This document shows positions 1 to 5,239 of a stretch of 5,992 bases of DNA, piece after piece. The stretch spans positions 1 to 5,992 of the forward strand of contig JAISNE010000270.1 of NCBI GenBank assembly GCA_031276375.1, written 5' to 3'. The number at the start of each line of letters is the position of its first letter. The first letter of the stretch is position 1. The translations under genes were made by a program, and so were the position numbers. The notes under the pieces are model-generated. The model saw only the letters and a list, made by a program, of their open reading frames with translations, was not told where the DNA came from and did no database searches. The stretch is from Accumulibacter sp. (lineage in GTDB: Bacteria; Pseudomonadota; Gammaproteobacteria; Burkholderiales; Rhodocyclaceae).

Positions 1-897
1 CAGGATCGCCCGGATGATCTCGGCCTTGTACAGGCCGCCGGAGACGAGCAGGCTGTCGGGGACTTTTTTCAGGTCGGCGGGAGACATGGCGATCACCGTG
101 TCGTTCAGTTCGTGCGCGACCGGAACGCCGCGCGCGTCGAGGAAGGTGCCCAGGATTTCGCCGATCGCGCCGCATTCCCTGAGTTGCGGGAGACGCTCGC
201 GCACGCTGCCGATCGTCGTCAGCGGCGTCCTCGGCGTCAGATCGCCGCACGAGACGATCGACAGGCCGGAGCGCCGGGCGCGTTCCATGACTTCGTTGAC
301 GCCGCCGTGCCGGAGCAGGAACTCGCGGCTTTCGACGCACGAGCAATAGACCGGCGCGGTGATGTAGTAGCAGTCGGCGCCGAGCGTCCCGGCCAGCTCG
401 GTCGATATGCCGAAGGTATTGGTTTCCGAACCGCGCGTCAGGCCGCCCATCAGGGACACGACCGAGGCGTCGCGCAGCCGGCGCGGGCGCAGTTGCTTGA
501 TGGTCGCGCTCAGCGTGCGGCCCCAGCCGACCGAGATGCCCTGCCCGTCGGCGAACAGCGTTTCGAGCGCCGACGCGGCCGCCTCGCCGAGCATGCGCCG
601 CTGCTGCTCGTCGTCGTCCAGCGCCGGAACGACCGCCGCCGATTTCAAGCCGTAGGTCTTCTTCAGCTTTTCTTCGAGTTCCACGCAACTGGCCAGCGGC
701 AGGCGAACGTCGATGATGACCGAACCGTCGGCGCGCAACTGGCCGGCGATCTTGTTCACCCGCGCCCTGGCGATGCCCAGGCGTTCCGAAATTTCCTGCT
801 GCGTCAGTCCGGCGACGAAGTAATACCACGCGATACGCGCGCGCAGTTGCTCGCCGGCGAGGTTGTTGGTTTCGACAGGGTTCATTGCCGTGCTCAT
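1..897 (-). CDS. SorC/DeoR-family sugar-binding transcriptional regulator, C-terminus cut by window edge
   Basis: This is a cytoplasmic DNA-binding regulator that senses a (phospho)sugar and probably controls the divergent operon starting at 1114. Reading the minus strand from ATG at 897 gives 299 uninterrupted codons to the window edge; family members run about 310-330 residues, so roughly 15-25 residues are missing. Residues about 20-58 form the helix-turn-helix, including WYYFVAGLTQQEISERLGIA. The rest is the SorC sugar-binding domain, with family signatures GISVGWGRTL (120-129), VVSLMGGLT (146-154) and, near the end, LLVSGGLYKAEII. No other start codon lies in frame in the roughly 60 bases upstream of 897. 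Its Shine-Dalgarno is weak, and Met5 is a possible alternative. Brucella EryD, the erythritol regulator, is of this family, so an EryD-like role is plausible. SorC-type proteins usually bind phosphorylated sugars, so a tetrulose phosphate effector is my inference. The family call is firm; the effector is not shown by sequence. Confidence 0.9.
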   Translation of the reverse strand, partial: MSTAMNPVETNNLAGEQLRARIAWYYFVAGLTQQEISERLGIARARVNKIAGQLRADGSVIIDVRLPLASCVELEEKLKKTYGLKSAAVVPALDDDEQQRRMLGEAAASALETLFADGQGISVGWGRTLSATIKQLRPRRLRDASVVSLMGGLTRGSETNTFGISTELAGTLGADCYYITAPVYCSCVESREFLLRHGGVNEVMERARRSGLSIVSCGDLTPRTPLTTIGSVRERLPQLRECGAIGEILGTFLDARGVPVAHELNDTVIAMSPADLKKVPDSLLVSGGLYKAEIIRAIL

Positions 898-967
898 CGA
901 TGCGCCATCCGCTGCGCGCTCGCTCCAGCCAGGAGATTTTCCTGAAAAAAGAGGAATCGTCGCCGAC

Positions 968-973
968 ACTATA
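968..973 (-). promoter_or_regulatory. Candidate -10 box of the regulator gene
   Basis: The minus strand reads TATAGT here, five of six bases of the sigma-70 -10 consensus, 70 bases upstream of the regulator start. The best -35-like hexamer is TTGTGT (994-999), with a 20-base spacer that is longer than ideal. The 12-bp palindrome at 981-992 lies in the spacer, where a bound repressor would block the promoter. This is a tentative call. Confidence 0.3.
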
Positions 974-980
974 ACCGGGT

Positions 981-992
981 TTTCGCGCGAAA
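981..992. promoter_or_regulatory. Perfect 12-bp palindrome, candidate operator
   Basis: TTTCGCGCGAAA is its own reverse complement. It lies in the middle of the divergent region, inside the likely spacer of the regulator's promoter. Just beside it, ACCGGGTTTT (974-983) repeats exactly a decamer of the CCGG array at 1064-1073. The position suits autoregulation, but the binding protein is not known from sequence. Confidence 0.35.
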
Positions 993-1000
993 CACACAAA

Positions 1001-1009
1001 TGTTGAACA
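1001..1009. promoter_or_regulatory. TGTTGAACA inverted repeat, candidate SorC/DeoR operator half-site
   Basis: TGTT-G-AACA is a 9-bp inverted repeat about 28 bases upstream of the candidate operon -10 box. With the following A run it reads TTGAACAAAA (1003-1012). As I recall, this matches one half of the Bacillus subtilis DeoR operator, a SorC-family relative. A convincing second half-site is not evident. It is a low-confidence operator call. Confidence 0.3.
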
Positions 1010-1036
1010 AAAAATACAAAAGTAAGAAAAGTAAGA

Positions 1037-1042
1037 TATACT
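1037..1042 (+). promoter_or_regulatory. Candidate -10 box of the eryI-lerK operon
   Basis: TATACT matches the sigma-70 -10 consensus at five of six positions. It sits 71 bases before the eryI start, in the most AT-rich part of the intergenic region. No good -35 box lies 16-18 bases upstream: the hexamer there is about TACAAA. A TTGAAC at 1003-1008 is too distant. A weak -35 would fit a promoter needing activation, but the call rests on one hexamer. Confidence 0.4.
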
Positions 1043-1050
1043 CTCCCGCG

Positions 1051-1080
1051 TTTGACCGGTTTTACCGGGTTTTACCGGTA
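1051..1080 (+). repeat. Three 10-bp direct repeats with CCGG cores in the operon leader
   Basis: Three consecutive decamers read TTTGACCGGT, TTTACCGGGT and TTTACCGGTA, a spacing of one helical turn. Embedded symmetries include CCGGT-TTT-ACCGG (1056-1068) and the 8-bp palindrome TACCGGTA (1073-1080). The array begins 8 bases downstream of the candidate -10 box and ends 33 bases before eryI, so it would span the transcription start and early leader. A protein bound here could act as a roadblock. It is most likely an operator, possibly for the divergent regulator. Confidence 0.5.
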
Positions 1081-1113
1081 TGACCCCGATAAATTCAGGA
1101 AAGGCAGGACGAC

Positions 1114-1575
1114 ATGCGAATCGCGATTGCCGGCGACAGCGCCGGTCCGGTTTTGGTGGAGGCTCTCTTTGAGCATCTGAAAAGCCGCCCAGACATCGAA
1201 GTGGCCGACTTGAGCAAGTCGCCGACGGGGGAAGCGGGCGAATATTACGCGAACATCGCCGAGCGCGTGGCCCAGGCCATCCTCGCCGGCCGGTTCGACC
1301 GCGGCATCCTGGTCTGCGGAACCGGGATCGGCGTCGCCATGTCGGCCAACAAGGTGCCGGGCATCCGCGCGGCGCAGACGCACGATGCTTTTTCGGCGGA
1401 ACGCGCGGCCAGGAGCAACAATGCCCACATCATCACCTTCGGCGCGCGCGTGATCGGGCCGGAACTGGCGAAGACCATCGTCAACGCCTGGCTGGCTTCG
1501 GAATTCGATCCGCAAGGGCCTTCGGCCGGCAACGTCACGGCGGTCGACGAACTGGACCGGAAATACCGCAAGTAG
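1114..1575 (+). CDS. eryI: RpiB/LacAB-family sugar-phosphate isomerase, probable D-erythrulose-4-phosphate isomerase (EryI/DerI type)
   Basis: This cytoplasmic aldose-ketose isomerase probably converts D-erythrulose 4-phosphate to D-erythrose 4-phosphate, the last step into the pentose phosphate pathway. It has 153 residues, normal for RpiB. Family motifs are [18 protein letters not shown] (63-80) with the catalytic-type Cys68, then VPGIRAA (81-87) and GARVIG (110-115). It departs from ordinary RpiB: the usual DHAG is DSAG (8-11), the conserved His before Asn-Asp is Ser101 in ARSNNAH, and the C-terminal GRHxxR arginine motif is replaced by PSAGNV (136-141). As I recall, EryI/DerI-type proteins share these changes. 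The start at 1114 follows AGGAAAGG (1097-1104, 9-base gap) and a second AGGA at 1106-1109. It is the first gene of the operon; eryH follows after 82 bases. The family is certain; the tetrose-phosphate substrate rests on motif changes and neighbours. Confidence 0.85.
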   Translation: MRIAIAGDSAGPVLVEALFEHLKSRPDIEVADLSKSPTGEAGEYYANIAERVAQAILAGRFDRGILVCGTGIGVAMSANKVPGIRAAQTHDAFSAERAARSNNAHIITFGARVIGPELAKTIVNAWLASEFDPQGPSAGNVTAVDELDRKYRK

Positions 1576-1595
1576 GCCCGTCGCGGGGAGAAAAA

Positions 1596-1630
1596 CGGTT
1601 TCGACCGACGACGCGCCGCGCGCCGCGGCG
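1596..1630 (+). other. Two adjacent stem-loops in the eryI-eryH intercistronic gap
   Basis: CGGT-TTCG-ACCG (1596-1607) is a small hairpin with a UUCG loop. It is followed by CGCCGCG-CGC-CGCGGCG (1614-1630), a perfect 7-bp all-GC stem. Only AAAATTCT follows, with no U run, so this is not an intrinsic terminator. The 82-base gap is by far the longest in an otherwise tightly packed operon. Likely roles are an RNA processing or stability element, or partial attenuation between the first and later genes. Confidence 0.5.
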
Positions 1631-1657
1631 AAAATTCTAGACGGAGGGCAAGCGCCG

Positions 1658-2449
1658 ATGCGCAGGCTGGTGGCCGGAACGGGCTGGAAAATGAACAATG
1701 GCATCGCGGATTCGATCCGTTACGCCGAGGAACTGAAGGCGCGGATCGCCTCGCTCGACACCTCGGCGATCGACATCTACGTCCTGCCGCCCTTCACCTC
1801 GCTGGCCGCGGCGGCCCAGGCTCTTGCCGGCTCGCCGGTCGCCGTGGGCGGGCAGAACATGCACTGGGAAGATGCGGGAAGCTGGACCGGGGAAATCTCG
1901 GCGCCGATGCTGCTCGAAGCGGGATGCCGCTACGTGGAGCTGGCGCATTCGGAACGCCTGCGACACTTCGGCGAGACTTACGAACTGGTGCGGCGCAAGG
2001 TCGACAAGGCCATGAGCGCCGGGCTGACTCCCATCGTCTGCCTGGGCGAGAGCGCGCGCGAGAAGGCGGAAGGACGCGCCGGGCAAGTGCTGGCCGAACA
2101 GGTGTTGACTTCGCTCGGCGGACAGCCGGACGAGCGCGTTCCGGAGATCATCCTCGCTTACGAGCCGCGCTGGGCGATCGGCGCGGCGGAAGCGGCCTCG
2201 CCCGCCTACATCGGGGAACGGCACCGCGCGCTGCGCGCCGTCCTGCGCCAGCGTTGCGGCGCCGGGATCGCCGAGCGGACGCGGATCATCTACGGAGGGT
2301 CGGTGACGCCGGAAAACGCGCGCGCCATCCTCGACATCGAAGACGTCGACGGCTTGTTCGTCGGGCGCGCGGCGTGGCGGGCCGAAGGCTTCGCCCGCAT
2401 CGTCGAACGGGTCGCCGACGCGGCAAAAATGAAAACGGAGGATAAATGA
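1658..2449 (+). CDS. eryH: Triosephosphate-isomerase-family protein, probable L-erythrulose-1-phosphate isomerase (EryH/LerI type)
   Basis: This TIM-barrel isomerase probably interconverts L-erythrulose 1-phosphate and D-erythrulose 4-phosphate, supplying EryI. It has 263 residues, slightly longer than glycolytic TIM (about 250). Catalytic residues are in place: Lys11 in GWKMN (9-13), His97 in AHSERLRHFGET (96-107) and Glu169 in AYEPRWAIG (167-175). The phosphate-binding YGGSVTPEN (212-220) and DGLFVGRAAW (231-240) are also present. The invariant Asn of glycolytic TIM (GNWKMN) is Gly9 here, the residue before HSER is Ala rather than Gly, and the loop after WAIG is AAEAA rather than TGK-like. 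These changes suit a C4 substrate and, as I recall, are typical of EryH/LerI. GGAGG (1643-1647) lies 10 bases before the ATG. The stop overlaps the eryC start, so translation is probably coupled. A housekeeping TIM role is less likely given the neighbours and substitutions. Confidence 0.85.
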   Translation: MRRLVAGTGWKMNNGIADSIRYAEELKARIASLDTSAIDIYVLPPFTSLAAAAQALAGSPVAVGGQNMHWEDAGSWTGEISAPMLLEAGCRYVELAHSERLRHFGETYELVRRKVDKAMSAGLTPIVCLGESAREKAEGRAGQVLAEQVLTSLGGQPDERVPEIILAYEPRWAIGAAEAASPAYIGERHRALRAVLRQRCGAGIAERTRIIYGGSVTPENARAILDIEDVDGLFVGRAAWRAEGFARIVERVADAAKMKTEDK

Positions 2450-2451
2450 TG
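2437..2451 (+). promoter_or_regulatory. Ribosome binding site and double ATG deciding the eryC start
   Basis: GGAGGA (2437-2442) precedes two consecutive in-frame ATG codons at 2446 and 2449. The gap from GGAGG is 4 bases to the first and 7 to the second, so the second may be preferred. The eryH stop TGA (2447-2449) overlaps the first ATG by two bases and the second by one. Either way this is a stop-start coupling site. Confidence 0.7.
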
Positions 2452-3414
2452 ACGGACGAAAAAACGGTGGAAAGCCGCGCGGCAGGCGGCAAAACGAAGT
2501 GGAACCGGGACACCTGGCCGATCGCGGCGGCGATGGTCAGTTTTCCGGGAGTGCTGCCGGACGGCAGTCTGGTCCAGGAACAAGCGGCCGGCCAATGGGC
2601 CGAAACGCTGCAACAGGTGGCCGACGCGGGCTTCACCGAGCTTGACCCGACCGATAGCTGGCTGCGGGTGGCCGACCTCTCGCCGAGCCGCAGGGAAGAA
2701 TTCCTCTCCGTGGTCAAAACCCTCGGGCTGACCATCCCGGCCATTTCCACCTCGCGCAAAAGCCCGATCGACCCGGCGCGGGGCGACGAGAACCTCGCCT
2801 ATTGCCACCGCGTCATCGACACCGCCGCCGAAATCGGCGCCGGCGCCGTCTGCTTCGGACTGTTCGGCGACTTCACCGAGGCGCAGAAACAGCAACTCTG
2901 GTTCTGGACCGCCGACGGCGTCAAGAATCCCGACGATCCGGCGACCTACCGGAAAGCCGTCGCGCGCATCCGCGAACTCGGCCGGCACGCCGAGGATTGC
3001 AAGCTCGAAGTTTCGCTGGAAATGTACGAAGACACCTACATCGGCACCGCCGACGGCGCCGTGCGTTTCGTCACCGACGTCGACGTCCCGGCGGTCGGCA
3101 TCAACGCCGACATCGGCAACCTGGTGCGCCTGCACCGGCCGGTCGAACACTGGCAGGCGATGATCGAAAAGGTCGCCCCCCACGCCAGATACTGGCACGT
3201 CAAGAACTACATGCGCATCGAAGACCCGGCGCGCGGCCTGATCGCCTCGTACCCCACGTCGCTCCCGCTGGGGATCATCAACTATCGCTGGGCGATCCGG
3301 AAAGCGCTGTCCCACGGCTTCGCCAGCGCCTTCCTGTGCGAACACTACGGCGGCGACTCGCTCTCGGTCTGCGCCATGAACCGCGATTACCTGCGTACCA
3401 TCCTGCCCCGCTAA
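2446..3414 (+). CDS. eryC: Xylose-isomerase-like TIM-barrel sugar-phosphate epimerase, probable erythrulose-1-phosphate 3-epimerase (EryC type)
   Basis: This probably interconverts D- and L-erythrulose 1-phosphate, the step before EryH in Brucella erythritol catabolism. It has 322 residues, or 321 from the second ATG. The sequence fits the AP-endonuclease-2/xylose-isomerase barrel. Candidate metal and catalytic residues appear in the expected order: Glu192 in VSLEMYEDT (189-197), Asp222 in INADIGN (219-225), His251 in YWHVKN (249-254) and Glu299 in FLCEHYGGD (296-304). Residues 1-20 are polar and probably disordered. No signal peptide or membrane segment is seen. It is coupled to eryH by a short overlap, and the kinase gene follows after 17 bases, so all belong to one transcript. 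The fold is confident. The exact reaction comes from context with EryH/EryI-type partners; other epimerases or isomerases share this barrel. Confidence 0.8.
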   Translation: MMTDEKTVESRAAGGKTKWNRDTWPIAAAMVSFPGVLPDGSLVQEQAAGQWAETLQQVADAGFTELDPTDSWLRVADLSPSRREEFLSVVKTLGLTIPAISTSRKSPIDPARGDENLAYCHRVIDTAAEIGAGAVCFGLFGDFTEAQKQQLWFWTADGVKNPDDPATYRKAVARIRELGRHAEDCKLEVSLEMYEDTYIGTADGAVRFVTDVDVPAVGINADIGNLVRLHRPVEHWQAMIEKVAPHARYWHVKNYMRIEDPARGLIASYPTSLPLGIINYRWAIRKALSHGFASAFLCEHYGGDSLSVCAMNRDYLRTILPR

Positions 3415-3431
3415 CCAAAGAGGAGTCCGAC

Positions 3432-5138
3432 ATGACCTGTGTATTCGACAACCCGGAAGAATTTGCGAAAACCGCCCTGGCCGGCTTTGCTTCGGCCCAT
3501 TCCCGCAACGTATGGCTGGTCAACGGCGGCGTCGTGCGCTCGACGGCCGTGCCGGAAGGCAAGGTCGCCGTCGTCGTCGGCGGCGGATCGGGCCACTACC
3601 CGGCGTTTGCCGGCTTCGTCGGGCCGGGCCTCGCCGACGGCGCCGTGGCCGGCGACATCTTCGCCTCGCCCTCGACGCACCTGGCGGTCAACGTCTGCCG
3701 CAAGGCGCATCACGGCGGCGGCGTGCTGCTCGGCTTCGGCAAATACGCCGGCGACGTATTCAACTTCGGCCTGGCCGCCGAACGGCTGAATTCGGAAGGC
3801 ATCGACACGCGCCTGCTGCCGGTGACCGACGACGTGGCCAGCGCGCCGCCCGAAAAGGCGAACGAACGCCGCGGCGTGGCCGGCAACCTGGCCGTGTTCA
3901 AGATCGCCGGCGCCGCGGCGGAAGCCGGCATGAATCTCGACGAAGTCGAACGCATCGCGCGCAAGGCCAACCAAAACACCGTCTCGTTCGGCGTAGCCTT
4001 CTCCGGCTGCACGCTGCCGGGCGCCGGAGAACCGCTGTTCACCGTACCGCCGCAACGCATCGGCGTCGGCCTCGGCATCCACGGCGAACCGGGAATCAGC
4101 GAAATCGACCTGAAACCGGCGAACGAACTGGCCAAAATGCTGGTGGACAAACTCATCATCGAAAAGCCCGGCTGGTCGGACGGGCGCGTCGCGGTCATCC
4201 TCAACGGGCTGGGCAGCACCAAGCACGAAGAACTGTTCGTCCTGTGGCATGGCGTCGAAACCTGGCTGAGAAGAGCGGGCCTCCTCCCGATCGAACCGGA
4301 AGTCGGCGAATACGTCACCAGCCTGGACATGGCCGGCTGCTCGCTGACGCTGACCTGGCTCGACGACGAACTGGAAAAATTATGGCGCGCCCCGTCCGAC
4401 GCCCCGGTACTGCGCCGCGGCGCGATCATTCCCGCGCGATCGGTGCCGAGGCCGCTCGACACGGAAGAAACGCCCGAATTCGGCCCGGCGTCCGCCGTAT
4501 CGAAAGAAGACGGCGAGCGCATCGCCGGCGTGCTGGCAAAAATCGCCGCCGCGCTGCGCGACGCCGAGCCGGAACTGGGACGCATCGACGCCCTCGCCGG
4601 CGACGGCGACCACGGGCAAGGCATGACGCGCGGCTCGTCCGCCGCGGCCGAAGCCGCGCGGCAAGCCGCGGCGGCCGGCGCCGGCGCGGCCAGCGTCCTG
4701 GCCGCCGCGGGCAACGCCTGGGCCGATCGCGCCGGCGGCGCCTCCGGCGCGCTGTGGGGACTGGCCCTGCGCACCTGGAGCACCCGCCTGAGCGACGAAA
4801 GCGAACTGACCGGCGAAGCCGTCGCCAAGGGCGCGCAGGCCGGCCTGGAAGCCATCGTGCGCCTGGGCGGCGCGAAAATCGGCGACAAAACCCTGGTCGA
4901 CGCCTTCGCCCCGTTCGTCAGCTCGCTGAACGAAGGCATCGCCGGAGGCAAACCCCTGTCCGAAGCCTGGGCGAGCGCGGCGGAAGCGGCTACCAAGGCC
5001 GCGGAAGCCACCGCGCAACTCACCCCCAAACTCGGCCGCGCCAGATCGCACACGCAACGCAGCCTGGGCCACCCGGACGCCGGCGCGGTCTCGCTGGCGC
5101 TCATCGCGCGCGTCGTCGGCGAAGCGATTCGGGAATGA
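3432..5138 (+). CDS. lerK: Fused DhaK-DhaL ketose kinase, probable erythrulose kinase (LerK/DerK type)
   Basis: This ATP-dependent dihydroxyacetone-kinase-family enzyme probably phosphorylates erythrulose as the entry step. It has 568 residues, the usual size of a single-chain DhaK-DhaL. The DhaK domain (about 1-325) has GGGSGHYPAFAGFVG (50-64) with His55, GDVFNFGLAAE (107-117) with Asp108, RRGVAGNLAVFKIAGAAAE (146-164), and IHGEPGI (216-222) with His217, the residue that binds the ketone covalently in DhaK. After a linker (about 326-357) the ATP-binding DhaL domain carries IDALAGDGDHG (385-395) with Mg-binding Asp386/391/393, then AGGASGALWG, GDKTLVDAF and GHPDAGAVS. Ordinary DhaK reads GSGHEPAHAG and NYTGD; here these are GSGHYPAFAG and KYAGD, pointing to a ketose other than dihydroxyacetone. 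ATP use rather than phosphotransfer is implied by the fusion. The start is fixed by AGGAG (3421-3425) with a 6-base gap. It is the last gene of the operon. Family is certain; substrate is inferred. Confidence 0.85.
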   Translation: MTCVFDNPEEFAKTALAGFASAHSRNVWLVNGGVVRSTAVPEGKVAVVVGGGSGHYPAFAGFVGPGLADGAVAGDIFASPSTHLAVNVCRKAHHGGGVLLGFGKYAGDVFNFGLAAERLNSEGIDTRLLPVTDDVASAPPEKANERRGVAGNLAVFKIAGAAAEAGMNLDEVERIARKANQNTVSFGVAFSGCTLPGAGEPLFTVPPQRIGVGLGIHGEPGISEIDLKPANELAKMLVDKLIIEKPGWSDGRVAVILNGLGSTKHEELFVLWHGVETWLRRAGLLPIEPEVGEYVTSLDMAGCSLTLTWLDDELEKLWRAPSDAPVLRRGAIIPARSVPRPLDTEETPEFGPASAVSKEDGERIAGVLAKIAAALRDAEPELGRIDALAGDGDHGQGMTRGSSAAAEAARQAAAAGAGAASVLAAAGNAWADRAGGASGALWGLALRTWSTRLSDESELTGEAVAKGAQAGLEAIVRLGGAKIGDKTLVDAFAPFVSSLNEGIAGGKPLSEAWASAAEAATKAAEATAQLTPKLGRARSHTQRSLGHPDAGAVSLALIARVVGEAIRE

Positions 5139-5165
5139 TCCGGTAATTCCGCTCTCCCGACCCGG

Positions 5166-5216
5166 ACGGCCGCGGCAAGAAACACGAGATTTTCTTGCCG
5201 CGGCCGTTCTTTTTTT
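5166..5216 (+). terminator. Strong intrinsic terminator of the tetrulose operon
   Basis: A perfect 17-bp inverted repeat has arms 5166-5182 (ACGGCCGCGGCAAGAAA) and 5191-5207, with an 8-base loop CACGAGAT. It is followed by TCTTTTTTT (5208-5216). It starts 28 bases after the lerK stop and has all features of a Rho-independent terminator. The operon therefore ends with lerK and is separate from fliC. Confidence 0.95.
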
Positions 5217-5239
5217 CAGTTTTAGCGTGAAATAACATT

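Larger units (their letters stand above)
898..1113. promoter_or_regulatory. Divergent promoter/operator region between regulator and tetrulose operon
   Basis: These 216 bases separate two divergently transcribed genes and hold all the visible control signals for both. The central part (about 968-1045) is AT-rich against a GC-rich background. It contains candidate -10 boxes on each strand, a perfect 12-bp palindrome (981-992), a 9-bp inverted repeat (1001-1009) and a triple CCGG repeat (1051-1080). A small inverted repeat, CAGGA-GATTT-TCCTG (930-944), lies in the regulator's leader. This is the classic arrangement of a regulator controlling its neighbour and itself. Confidence 0.75.

Noticed and set aside
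112..945. A 277-codon plus-strand open frame across the regulator
   Set aside because: It is antisense to the regulator, which has clear SorC motifs. Its own translation is Arg/Ala/Asp-rich without a recognisable domain.
1658..2449. Housekeeping glycolytic triosephosphate isomerase
   Set aside because: The invariant GNWKMN Asn is Gly, loop 6 differs, and the gene lies between EryI- and EryC-type genes in a sugar-specific operon.
2802..3431. Possible long N-terminal extension of the kinase, since its frame stays open back to an ATG at 2802
   Set aside because: The extension is arginine- and histidine-rich nonsense overlapping eryC in another frame. The DhaK domain begins properly at the ATG at 3432, which has AGGAG 6 bases upstream.
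4630..4720. GCC/GCG-rich near-repeats as a DNA repeat element
   Set aside because: They encode an alanine-rich helix of the DhaL domain (AAAEAARQAAAAGAGAAS) in frame, so coding composition explains them.
3710..5185. A 491-codon minus-strand open frame opposite the kinase gene
   Set aside because: It is a by-product of high GC at third codon positions. The product has low-complexity Ala/Ser/Arg composition and no family motifs, and it runs through the terminator.
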